From a virus, in IMG/VR virus record IMGVR_UViG_3300048836_000570, positions 1 through 24,357 of that record: a stretch of DNA of 24,357 nucleotides. One strand, given 5' to 3'. The notes under the pieces were generated by a model, which saw only the letters and a program-made list of their open reading frames with translations, did no database searches and was not told the DNA's origin. How positions within the stretch are numbered: the stretch's first letter is position 1; each line of letters opens with the position of its first letter. The translations under genes and the position numbers were made by a program. Of the stretch, positions 15,507 to 22,156 are shown piece after piece.

Positions 15507-16944
15507 TGTCCGCCCCCGGGTCGGGCTCGGGGTCGGCCAGGGCATCGTCGAGCAAACGTGACGCCCGGTTCTGCTGCACCCACCGTCGGGCCTCGGCCTG
15601 ATCGACGCCCGGGAGCATGGCGAACACCACGTCGTCGGGGGCTCCGAGCGCCTTCGTCTGCACGGCCAGGTTGGCCTGCTCGGTGGCGGTGCGCTGCTCG
15701 AACTCGCCCCACACCGTGGTGATCGTCGGGTCCCGGTACTTCTCGTTGCCCTCGATGAGGAGTGCGAGGCGGATGATCTCGCCGGCGTCTGCCCCCAGGC
15801 CCCGGGCGAGCGACTGGACCTTGCCGGTCAGGACGCCCTCGATGCGGGCCATCGAGTCGGCCGCCACGTTGATCATGTCCCCGAGCAGGAACGCGTAGGG
15901 CGGGGTGCCGCTGGTGGAGGCGATGACCTTCACCCACATGAGCACCGCGTCGATGAACGGCCGGAAGTCGGCCTGGGAGAACTCACCGACCTGAAGCTTC
16001 TCGGCGTCGGCGCCGCCCTCGGCGGTGAAGGTCCACAGGCGCCCGGCGGCTGCCTTGTGGACGGCTGCCCGGTCCGGGGTGCCGTCGGGCAGCGTCGGGT
16101 AGTCCCAGCCGGACACCCAACGCTGCCGGAACGCCTGGTAGTCCATCGTGACGAGCATGTTCATCACGGTCTGGTTGATGCGGCGCTGCTCGTTGAGCTG
16201 CTTGGCGAACTGGGGGCGGCCGCCGCCGTAGAGCGACGCCTTCAGCGGTGCGTTGGCCCGCACCTCGTACACGGGCACCACGGCGTAGGGGTTCGGGAGC
16301 GGCCACTCCTCGCCGGGCACGTCTCGCTTCTCCCACGACCCGACCCAGCTCGTCGGGCTCAGGACCAGCCCGGAGGTGGCCGAGGACTTCGATCGGTACT
16401 TGTAGATCGCGTGGCGGGTGTAGACGGTGGCGTAGGTGTAGCCGTCCTCGTCGACCCAGCGCTTCAACGCCGCCCGGCGCTCCCGGCGCGAGCCCGCCTC
16501 GTACAGCACGATCACCTGGGCCGGGTCCTCGATGGTGATCTCGGCCCGCTCGTCGGCGCCGGGCCAGACGATCACGGCGGCCTGGCCGGTCTGGACCGCG
16601 GCGTTGGTGAGCATCGGCCAGTCGCCGTCGAGGTGGTTGCGGGTCCAGATCGTCCAGGCGTCCACGTCGGTCGAGGTGGGCGACTCGGAGAACCGGAAGC
16701 CCTCGATCCCGAGCTTGTCGGCCGGCACGTCGCAGACCGGCGGCAAGAAGTTCGTGATGGCCAGCTTCGACATGGCGGCGAACGCCACGTAGGACTCCTG
16801 GTCCACGGCGGCCGATGTGTTCGGTGGCGGGGCGGGGATCGGGTGGTTGCCCTCGTACCAGTCGGTCGCCTCCTTGACGGCCTTGGCCCGCTTGTCGAGC
16901 TCGTCGGAGAGCTTCTTGAGGAGGATCAGCGGGTCATCGGCCAC
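15493..16944 (-). CDS. Portal protein, SPP1 gp6-like (483 aa)
   Basis: The start codon is GTG at 16944, with a GGAAGGGGG-type ribosome site upstream. The length and order of segments fit gp6-type portals: an N-terminal helix (ILLKKLSDELDKRAKAVKEA), 'DWYEGNHPI' (28-36), 'CDVPADKLGIEGFRF', a wing 'AAVIVWPGADERAEITIEDP', and a 'NQTVMNMLVTMDYQAFRQRWV' helix. The clip and stem region is 'AEKLQVGEFSQADFRPF', followed by 'AFLLGDMINVAADSMA'. It forms the dodecameric DNA gate at the capsid vertex and docks the terminase. The C-terminus is Asp/Pro-rich. The place between large terminase and MuF-like protein is standard. Confidence 0.93.
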   Translation of the reverse strand: MADDPLILLKKLSDELDKRAKAVKEATDWYEGNHPIPAPPPNTSAAVDQESYVAFAAMSKLAITNFLPPVCDVPADKLGIEGFRFSESPTSTDVDAWTIWTRNHLDGDWPMLTNAAVQTGQAAVIVWPGADERAEITIEDPAQVIVLYEAGSRRERRAALKRWVDEDGYTYATVYTRHAIYKYRSKSSATSGLVLSPTSWVGSWEKRDVPGEEWPLPNPYAVVPVYEVRANAPLKASLYGGGRPQFAKQLNEQRRINQTVMNMLVTMDYQAFRQRWVSGWDYPTLPDGTPDRAAVHKAAAGRLWTFTAEGGADAEKLQVGEFSQADFRPFIDAVLMWVKVIASTSGTPPYAFLLGDMINVAADSMARIEGVLTGKVQSLARGLGADAGEIIRLALLIEGNEKYRDPTITTVWGEFEQRTATEQANLAVQTKALGAPDDVVFAMLPGVDQAEARRWVQQNRASRLLDDALADPEPDPGADSGGD

Positions 16945-16966
16945 GGGGTCCCCCTTCCAGGTCGGG

Positions 16967-18541
16967 TCAGAAGAACGCCCCTCGGTGGAGGCGCCGGCGC
17001 TTCAGGGCGCCCTTGGCCACCGCGTCGGAGGCGGCGGTGTGGGCGAGGATCCCGGCCATGCGGGCGTCGATCTTGAGCGGCGACTTCGGTGAGCGCTTCT
17101 GGATGATCCAGAGGAACTTGCCCTTGTCGTCTCGGAGGCCGGTGATCTGGCGTTGAGCGTTGAGGTGGTGCCCGGTGAGGATCGGGTCGCCGTCGTGGGT
17201 CATGCCGCCCGGCCGGAGCTGCATGTCGAACGCCCTGATCGCCTCGGCCATCGGCCGGGGCCGGTTCGTCCACCACTTGCGCACCCGCCCGTACTGGCCG
17301 TCCCAGCGGTCGACCACGTCCTGCCAGTAGGGCGGGTCGCAGTAGGCCAGCTCCACCCGCCAGGTGTCGAAGGCCCGCACCATGGCGGCGTCGACCTCGG
17401 CCTCGGGGACTTCCCAGTCGTCGTCGTCGACGTCGGTCGGCTTCTCCCACGCCTGGATGAGGAACTCGTGGCGGTCCTCGAGGCGCACACCGACCAGGGC
17501 GGTCGAGTCGTGGAAGCGGGCGCCGTCGAAGCCCACGGCGATCTGGTCCTTGTCGGGTGGGAGCACCAGGCCTTCGGGGTGGCGGAGCGCCGTCCACTGC
17601 GGGGCTTCCCAGGCTGCGTCGGAGCCGGCCCACACCTCGTTGAGGAAGAACCGGCGGAAGTCGGCCTCGGTGGTCTCGGGGTCGTCGATCTCGTCGAGCT
17701 GGCGGTCCAGGTTCACCCACTCGGCGTCGACGTACACCTTGCGGAGCGCGGTGCGAACCGAGCGGCGGTTCCGGAGGCTCTTGACGTGGCGGGCCTGGGG
17801 CTTCCACTGGTAGACGCCGTCGGGATGGTGCTTGGTGACCCGCTCGTCGGTGATCTGGGCCACCGAGTTGAGAGCCGGGTCGTAGGCGTTGGTGGTCTCC
17901 AGCGTGGAGCCGTCCATCTTGGCGGTGTTGCGGTTGATGGTGCGGGAGAGCTGGCGGCCGCCGTTGGTGGGCAGCCACAGGTGGGTCTCGTCCTTCACGG
18001 CGAACACGACGGGCTGACCCTCACGGGCGCCGGCGGAGGCGGTCACCTTGTCGATGCGGGCCCGGTGGTTGTCCCGGCGGAGCGTGCGGGTGTCGCCCAC
18101 GTCCAGGCCGTGCAGGTCGGCGGCTGCGCCGTCGTCCTCCGAGAGCAGCTCGAGGAGGGCGCCGTAGGTGTTGTCGGTCTGGTCGAGGCTGACGGCTGCG
18201 ATCTGGACCAGCGGGGTCGGCTTCACCCACGGCCGGCCGACCGGGTCGCCGTGGGCGTCCCACCCGTCGAACACCACGTCGAGGCACAGCTCGGCGATGG
18301 CGAACTTGGCGGCCTCGGGTGACTTGCCCACACCCTTGGGGCCCATGAACTGGCCACGGCGGATCGCCCGCCGGTTCCGGGCCGGGTCGATCCGGTAGAA
18401 CTCCACCAGCTTGCGGACCTGCTCGTCGGTGCAGGCCATCCACGGGAAGATCTCGTCGAGCTCGTCGGCCAGCGCCCACCCCAGAGACGGGAACCGGTCC
18501 TCGAGTAGGTCGGACCCCTCGACGGGGCCACGCCACGGCAT
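16967..18541 (-). CDS. Terminase large subunit (524 aa)
   Basis: The ATG at 18541 directly abuts the small-terminase stop. The N-terminal ATPase half carries Walker A 'GPKGVGKS' (residues 67-74), an Ala-rich next helix and Walker B 'VVFAVKDETHLW' with D184/E185. The conserved 'AAVSLDQTDNTY' segment sits at about 115-125. The C-terminal RNase H-type nuclease half has candidate metal-binding acids D339 ('GFDGARFHDSTAL'), D402 ('AYCDPPYW') and D506 or D492 near the end ('IDARMAGILAHTAASDAVA'). It cuts concatemeric DNA and pumps it into the procapsid through the portal. The basic tail 'KRRRLHRGAFF' may contact DNA or portal. Confidence 0.96.
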   Translation of the reverse strand: MPWRGPVEGSDLLEDRFPSLGWALADELDEIFPWMACTDEQVRKLVEFYRIDPARNRRAIRRGQFMGPKGVGKSPEAAKFAIAELCLDVVFDGWDAHGDPVGRPWVKPTPLVQIAAVSLDQTDNTYGALLELLSEDDGAAADLHGLDVGDTRTLRRDNHRARIDKVTASAGAREGQPVVFAVKDETHLWLPTNGGRQLSRTINRNTAKMDGSTLETTNAYDPALNSVAQITDERVTKHHPDGVYQWKPQARHVKSLRNRRSVRTALRKVYVDAEWVNLDRQLDEIDDPETTEADFRRFFLNEVWAGSDAAWEAPQWTALRHPEGLVLPPDKDQIAVGFDGARFHDSTALVGVRLEDRHEFLIQAWEKPTDVDDDDWEVPEAEVDAAMVRAFDTWRVELAYCDPPYWQDVVDRWDGQYGRVRKWWTNRPRPMAEAIRAFDMQLRPGGMTHDGDPILTGHHLNAQRQITGLRDDKGKFLWIIQKRSPKSPLKIDARMAGILAHTAASDAVAKGALKRRRLHRGAFF

Positions 18542-19057
18542 CTACACCGCCTTCAGTGCACGACGGCCTCGGCCGGGTCGCCCCTTCCCTTCGTCGGTCT
18601 CCGGTTCGGGGTCGGCCACGATCTTCCAGCGCAGCTGCGCGAGGCCCTTCGGGGTCAGGCCGAGGCGGTCGTCGATCTGGCGCATCTCACGTTCGACCGA
18701 CAGCTTCCCGCCGGCCAGACCCTTCAGCAGGGCGATCAGCCCTTCGAGCTTCTTGGCGGCCTCGGACGGTTCTTCACCGACCAGCTCGGCCAGGTCGACG
18801 GCGATGTGCTCGATGGCGTGCTTGTCGTCCTCAAGCTGGGCGCGCCGGGCGGTGATGAACAGCGCCCCGTCGTCCCAGGCGCAGGCCTGCGGGGTGGTCC
18901 ACGCCCAGTCCCACCAGGCCCGACCATTCTCGCCGAGCGGGTAGGTCTCCGGAGGATCCGGAACCGGGCCAGGCCGGCCCGACACGGGCAGCGCCGTGGT
19001 CGGGATCGTCGGCTTGTTCCGGCGGAGTGAGTTCTCTTCGGGCAGGGGTCCAGGCAT
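18542..19057 (-). CDS. Terminase small subunit (171 aa)
   Basis: The ATG at 19057 has a perfect AAGGAGG four bases upstream (19062-19068), which decides the start over a longer in-frame opening. The protein starts MPGPLPEENSLRRNK; a Pro-rich N-terminus precedes 'GRAWWDWAWTTPQACAWDDGALFITARRAQLEDD' (in part), a signature of actinophage small terminases, then helices 'AKKLEGLIALLKGLAGG' and 'LGLTPKGLAQLRWKIV'. The C-terminus is basic (GKGRPGRGRRALKAV). It probably binds the packaging-start site, perhaps in the adjacent non-coding region, and hands DNA to the large subunit. Assignment is by pattern and synteny. Confidence 0.88.
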   Translation of the reverse strand: MPGPLPEENSLRRNKPTIPTTALPVSGRPGPVPDPPETYPLGENGRAWWDWAWTTPQACAWDDGALFITARRAQLEDDKHAIEHIAVDLAELVGEEPSEAAKKLEGLIALLKGLAGGKLSVEREMRQIDDRLGLTPKGLAQLRWKIVADPEPETDEGKGRPGRGRRALKAV

Positions 19058-19245
19058 GTCGCCTCCTTCACCGCCGAGCGCATGCCGCGCCAGGCGAAAG
19101 CCCTGGTAGATCAACAACTAACCCGTACAGATGGGGCCGTGGGCCACGATCCGGCCAGCACGCCCGATCCCCCGATTCCGCCAATCCCGTACAGATTTCG
19201 AATGCCTAACCGCTACGGGTTCCAAGCGGGGTGGGGGGAGGGGCC
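19058..19245 (-). other. 188-bp non-coding region, candidate cos/terminase-binding site
   Basis: There is no convincing ORF between the HNH stop and the small terminase start. The region holds two direct copies of CCCGTACAGAT, a nearby inverted AACCCGTA, a short hairpin (arms CCAGG/CCTGG at the terminase end), a G-run cluster on the plus strand and the small-terminase ribosome site. Many cos phages cut DNA next to the terminase and HNH genes, so this is the best candidate packaging-start region. A promoter was not recognised. Confidence 0.45.
19122..19196. repeat. Direct repeat pair CCCGTACAGAT
   Basis: Copies of the 11-mer lie at 19122-19132 and 19186-19196, 64 bases apart, about six helical turns. 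A related inverted copy (AACCCGTA on the minus strand) is at 19214-19221. The flanking bases differ, so the repeat is not part of a longer duplication. This looks like a protein-binding site set. Confidence 0.6.
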
Positions 19246-19593
19246 CTACCGGGGGTGCCGTCGAGCCCGACCCCGAGCGGCCTCGGCCGCTGACTTCTCC
19301 CGGTGGCACGGCTCCGGGTGGATCGGCGCCAGATTCGACACCTCGTCGGGGCCGCCCTCAGCGAGCGGGACCACGTGATCCACCACCGTCGCACCCGGCA
19401 GGCTGCACACGTGGCAGACACCACGGTGGGCCCGGATCACCTTGGCGTTGCGGGCCTGGAGCTTCCGGCCCGACATGGCGTCAGGCCGGCGCTGCTCCCG
19501 GCCGGCCCACGCCGGGCGGACATGAACCGGGCACGGCTGATCGAGCACGCAGCCCGTCACCGCACACACCGCCGGGGCACGATGACGAGCCAT
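19246..19593 (-). CDS. HNH endonuclease beside terminase (115 aa)
   Basis: The ATG at 19593 has AGGAGG seven bases upstream. Residues 60-97 give a complete HNH pattern: C60-x2-C63 (VCHVCS), D72-H73 ('VVDHVVPLAEGG'), N87 ('VSNLAPIHPEPCH') and C96-H97. The N-terminus has more cysteines (C10, C15, C21, then H24: 'CPVHVRP') that could form another zinc site. Small HNH proteins next to terminase genes are required for cos cutting in HK97-type phages (HK97 gp74), so a role in packaging is likely. The C-terminus is basic (ARGRARRHPR). Confidence 0.9.
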   Translation of the reverse strand: MARHRAPAVCAVTGCVLDQPCPVHVRPAWAGREQRRPDAMSGRKLQARNAKVIRAHRGVCHVCSLPGATVVDHVVPLAEGGPDEVSNLAPIHPEPCHREKSAAEAARGRARRHPR

Positions 19594-19648
19594 CCGGCCA
19601 CCTCCTGCCCACAACGGGAAGAGCCGCCCCGGTTCACCAGGACGGCCC

Positions 19649-19678
19649 ATTAAACAGAAGTATGCACGTTCGGGTGAA
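19649..19678 (-). promoter_or_regulatory. Possible promoter ahead of HNH and terminase genes
   Basis: In the 100-bp gap between the resolvase and HNH genes, the minus strand reads TTCACC (19678-19673), an 18-base spacer and TTTAAT (19654-19649). The AT content here is clearly higher than in the surroundings. The boxes fit a sigma-70-type pattern loosely. A late or packaging promoter is plausible, as this is the only real gap between the early cluster and HNH. Confidence 0.35.
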
Positions 19679-19693
19679 CATGGTGGTGGATGG

Positions 19694-20152
19694 TCAGCGG
19701 ATCTCGTCAGCTGGAGGGTTGATGAGGTAGTCGTACGCCCGCTCCAGGAGGTCGGGGTCGTCCCGCAGGAACCCGATCCCGATGTTGCAGTGCATGCACA
19801 GCAACCCTCTCGCCTCGCCTGACTCATGGTCGTGGTCGAGGTGGAGAACTTGGTCGGCGTCGGGTGGGCAGTCGCAGATGGCACAACGGTTCTGTTGCGC
19901 CTCGGTCAGCGCCCTCAGCTGCTCGCGGCTGAAGTTGTACTTGTGGCCTCGCCGCTCCTGGATCAGCACCCGAGTCCGCTCCGCACGAAGCGATTCGACC
20001 AGCTCCACCGCAGCCCGGACCTTCGCCAACCTCGACCCCGGGCGAGCGTTCAGGACAGCCAGCTCGTCCTGGATGGTCCGACACCGCCTGCACAGGTGGT
20101 AGCCCTCGAACTGGGGCTCCGGCAGCGTCCTCCCGCAGCGATTGCACTTCAA
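19694..20152 (-). CDS. Recombination endonuclease VII-like protein (152 aa)
   Basis: The start is TTG at 20152, forming TTGA with the previous stop; a GAAAGGGAAG ribosome site precedes it and no ATG or GTG is available near the motif. The N-terminus has a C-x2-C...C-x2-C zinc knuckle (C3, C6, C21, C24). The catalytic part starts at C90-x2-C93 ('RCAICDC'), then 'LHLDHDHESGEARGLLCMHC' (residues 103-122) with the D-H-D-H motif, followed by 'NIGIGFLRDDPDLLERAYDYL', the endonuclease VII (T4 gp49) signature. Such enzymes resolve Holliday junctions and branched DNA before packaging; here it lies beside the packaging module. Confidence 0.93.
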   Translation of the reverse strand: MKCNRCGRTLPEPQFEGYHLCRRCRTIQDELAVLNARPGSRLAKVRAAVELVESLRAERTRVLIQERRGHKYNFSREQLRALTEAQQNRCAICDCPPDADQVLHLDHDHESGEARGLLCMHCNIGIGFLRDDPDLLERAYDYLINPPADEIR

Positions 20153-20847
20153 CTCGTCCGCTTCCCTTTCTTCTTGCCTCGCGCATGGATCTCTAGCCGG
20201 GCACGCTCCATCATCCCCGCCGTCACGCGGTCACCGCGGTGACGGCGCTCGACCAGCCAGGTGGGCGGCTCGCCGCCCAACTCCTTCGAGGCCTGACCGC
20301 ACCAACGGCAGAGGCCCTTGTACCAGGCGGATCCGTTCGGTCTGCGAGACACGGGCTCGCAGTACTTGTTGTCTTTCCAGCAAGAGCGGCACCAGTCGTC
20401 ACCGGCAGTGGGCACCAGGATCTCGGAGGTCAGATGCTCGACGGCGTATGGGGCTGTGGTCTTGACCATCCGTGAGAGCAGCACCTGGAGCTGCTCGACC
20501 TCGCGGCGCAGCCGCCGGTAGTCACCCGCTGCCCGGTCACCGCCCACGGCGGCGTTGCCGGTGGGATCGGACGGCCCGGCGAGCAGTTCGCCAGTGCAGA
20601 GCAGGCCCTCCCGGTCGCACTCGACGGTCGTGCGCTCGTGCGTCCAGCACCACGCCGAGGGGCCGTCACCGGAGCCCCGCCGCGGCGCCTGGGGCTGGCC
20701 CGACATTCCGTCGCGCATCACGTGCAGCACAGCGGGGAGCTTGAGCGAAAGCTGCCGGGCCTGTTCGATCTCGTCGGCCAACTGCAGCACGAGCTCCTGG
20801 TCTCCCTCGGCTAGATGTTGTCGGGACTCGGTCGAGATCCAGGTCAT
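20149..20847 (-). CDS. Cys-rich, probably zinc-binding protein of unknown function (232 aa)
   Basis: The ATG at 20847 overlaps the previous stop by four bases (ATGA). The N-terminal 45 residues look helical (LVLQLADEIEQARQLSLKL). A first Cys group is at C67-W-T-H70, C77 and C84. A short charged coiled segment follows (DYRRLRREVEQLQVLLSRMV, 109-128). A second group has C153-x2-C156, C163 and C180-x2-C183 ('WCRSCWKDNKYCEP', 'GLCRWCGQ'), suggesting a zinc ribbon. The C-terminus is very basic (HARGKKKGKRTS), consistent with nucleic-acid binding. Its neighbours are nucleases. The family is not recognised; a DNA-processing accessory or regulator is possible. Confidence 0.75.
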   Translation of the reverse strand: MTWISTESRQHLAEGDQELVLQLADEIEQARQLSLKLPAVLHVMRDGMSGQPQAPRRGSGDGPSAWCWTHERTTVECDREGLLCTGELLAGPSDPTGNAAVGGDRAAGDYRRLRREVEQLQVLLSRMVKTTAPYAVEHLTSEILVPTAGDDWCRSCWKDNKYCEPVSRRPNGSAWYKGLCRWCGQASKELGGEPPTWLVERRHRGDRVTAGMMERARLEIHARGKKKGKRTS

Positions 20848-21908
20848 GTGCTCGGGTCCTCCGCGGTTGAAGCTGCAGCAAGCGTTCGGTCGGGTGGTGG
20901 GTCTGGGGTGCCGCCTGACGGCGGCTCCCGAAGCGAGCCGTGCCCGACCTGACCGAACCCGACAGGGCCGTTCCGAGCCGGACCGAGCAGGGCCGAGCCG
21001 AGCCCAGCCGGGCCGAGCCCAGCCGAGCCAGGACCCGAGCCAGTTCCGAGCCGGGACCGAGCCGGTTCCGGACCGAGTTGCGCGCTACGCGAGGGAGGAA
21101 CCGGCTCTGGACCCTGCTCTGAGCCGGTTCCGACGCTGCTTGGTACCGGCTCTGAGCCGGTACCGGTACCGGCTCTGGTACCGGCTGGTACCGGCTCTGG
21201 TACCGGCTCGGAACCGGCTCCCTGGGCGGTCTGGAACGGCCGGCCGCCCGGCGGGCACTGGGGCGCCACACCGGGCTCTGGGGGCGGCAGGAGGCGCATG
21301 CCAGCCTCGGCAGGGGTGCGCTCGCCCTTGTGCTGGTTGCAGCCTCGGCAGGACGTGACGACGTTCTCGAGCGTGTTGTCGCCGTCGGGGTCGATGTGGT
21401 CGTAGGTGAAGCCGTCGGCGGAGGTGTGGTCCGACATGGTGACCCGGAACGCGCAGTACCGGCAGTAGCCGCGGTCGCGTCTCCGGATCTGCTCCTTAAG
21501 GGTGGACAGCTTCTTGAGGCGGCGTTTGCGGTTCGCCTTGAACGCCTTGGCTGGGTCGGTCTTGTCGTCCCGCCGCGGGTTGTGGTCGTTCCAGTTGTGC
21601 ACGCAGTACTCGCCCGGCTCGAGCTGCTCGAACTCGGCGAGGCAGTCCTCGCAGGATCCGATCGTTGTGTGGTCGTGCCACAGCTTCACGGCCACCAGGC
21701 GCTTGATGGCCTTGTTCTGTCGGGCCCGAGTGTCGAGGTAGGCCGAGGTGAACATCGATCGGAGCCGCCCGGGCTTGATGACCCCGTCGGTCTCGGCCTG
21801 CGAGCACGACAGGTTGGCCACCACCCAGAGCGTGAACGCGTCCTGGGAGTCGAGCTCGATGATCTTGTCGTTGGCGAGCAGTTCGGAGTCGCCTCTCCAC
21901 CACTGCAT
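20844..21908 (-). CDS. Replication-initiator-like N-terminus fused to HNH nuclease with repetitive tail (354 aa)
   Basis: The ATG at 21908 overlaps the previous stop (TGATG). Residues 1-110 ('WWRGDSELLANDKIIEL' to 'YCVHNWNDHNPRRDD', in part) have the 'KI..L....A..LW......DG.I...' and 'VH.W..HNP' signatures of winged-helix N-termini in phage replisome organizers. Residues 149-190 form an HNH nuclease: C149-x2-C152, 'YDHIDPDGDNTLENVVTSC' with D170-H171 and N-x2-N, and C187-x2-C190 followed by 'NQHKG'. Residues about 220-354 are Gly/Pro-rich, repetitive (GSEPVPEPVP, GTGTGSEPVP) and probably unfolded. The DNA under this tail has short palindromes and repeats. It may be a mobile-type HNH insertion into a replication gene or a site-specific nicking initiator; both are inference. 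Confidence 0.85.
   Translation of the reverse strand: MQWWRGDSELLANDKIIELDSQDAFTLWVVANLSCSQAETDGVIKPGRLRSMFTSAYLDTRARQNKAIKRLVAVKLWHDHTTIGSCEDCLAEFEQLEPGEYCVHNWNDHNPRRDDKTDPAKAFKANRKRRLKKLSTLKEQIRRRDRGYCRYCAFRVTMSDHTSADGFTYDHIDPDGDNTLENVVTSCRGCNQHKGERTPAEAGMRLLPPPEPGVAPQCPPGGRPFQTAQGAGSEPVPEPVPAGTRAGTGTGSEPVPSSVGTGSEQGPEPVPPSRSAQLGPEPARSRLGTGSGPGSAGLGPAGLGSALLGPARNGPVGFGQVGHGSLREPPSGGTPDPPPDRTLAAASTAEDPST
20941..21070. repeat. Imperfect tandem CCGAGCC-type repeat tract inside coding sequence
   Basis: The plus strand reads many variants of CCGAGCC, CCGAGCCG and GCCGGG in a row (for example from 20975 to 21066), unlike the surrounding genes. It lies under the disordered tail of the HNH fusion protein. 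The tract may be a slippage-prone low-complexity region or hold binding sites. Confidence 0.6.
21142..21204. repeat. Six GGTACC palindromes in 63 bp
   Basis: GGTACC occurs at 21142, 21159, 21165, 21177, 21187 and 21199, separated by short CCGGCTCTG-like words. Between 21142 and 21164 it forms a perfect inverted repeat with 11-base arms (GGTACCGGCTC) around a single T. More CCGG(T/C)TC words flank it (21105-21136 and 21210-21222). It is coding for Gly-Thr/Pro-rich repeats. The dense dyads suggest an iteron-like binding array. Confidence 0.7.
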
Positions 21909-22156
21909 CAGAGGGCCTCGACGAGCAGCGACCGGGGAACGATCAGGTTCCAGCTGTCGTCGATGCGGCGGAGCTCGACCGTGTACTTCATGGCGGCCCG
22001 TTCCGCTGTGGCGGGGGTGGCCTTGCGCTTGGGGACGGTGGCGACGAGGGCGGCGTGGAGGCAGCGCTGCACCTCGAGCGGCGAAGGCGGGACTGTGGTG
22101 ATCTCGACGGCGAAGAGGTCGCCGTCGAGGTCGGTGACCGTGCGGGGGGTGGACAT
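21908..22156 (-). CDS. Conserved-type small protein of unknown function (82 aa)
   Basis: The ATG at 22156 overlaps the previous stop (TGATG); longer frames reach into that gene. The product starts MSTPRTVTDLDGDLFAVEIT. It is compact and soluble, with strand-like segments ('LFAVEITTV', 'YTVELRRIDDSWNLIVPRSLL') and a basic stretch 'VPKRKATPATAERAAMK'. It has no cysteines after C32, no membrane helix and no recognised motif. It lies in the tightly coupled early cluster just before the HNH fusion gene. An accessory or anti-host factor is possible but not shown. Confidence 0.68.
   Translation of the reverse strand: MSTPRTVTDLDGDLFAVEITTVPPSPLEVQRCLHAALVATVPKRKATPATAERAAMKYTVELRRIDDSWNLIVPRSLLVEAL

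Noticed and set aside
15507-15545. ATG start at 15545 for the MuF-like gene
   Set aside because: Adds a 13-residue Pro-rich extension overlapping the portal by 53 bases; GTG at 15506 is more economical, though not certain.
19131-19730. Plus-strand open frame crossing the terminase-HNH gap
   Set aside because: Pro/Arg-rich, lies opposite the HNH gene and has no family resemblance; it would run against all other genes.
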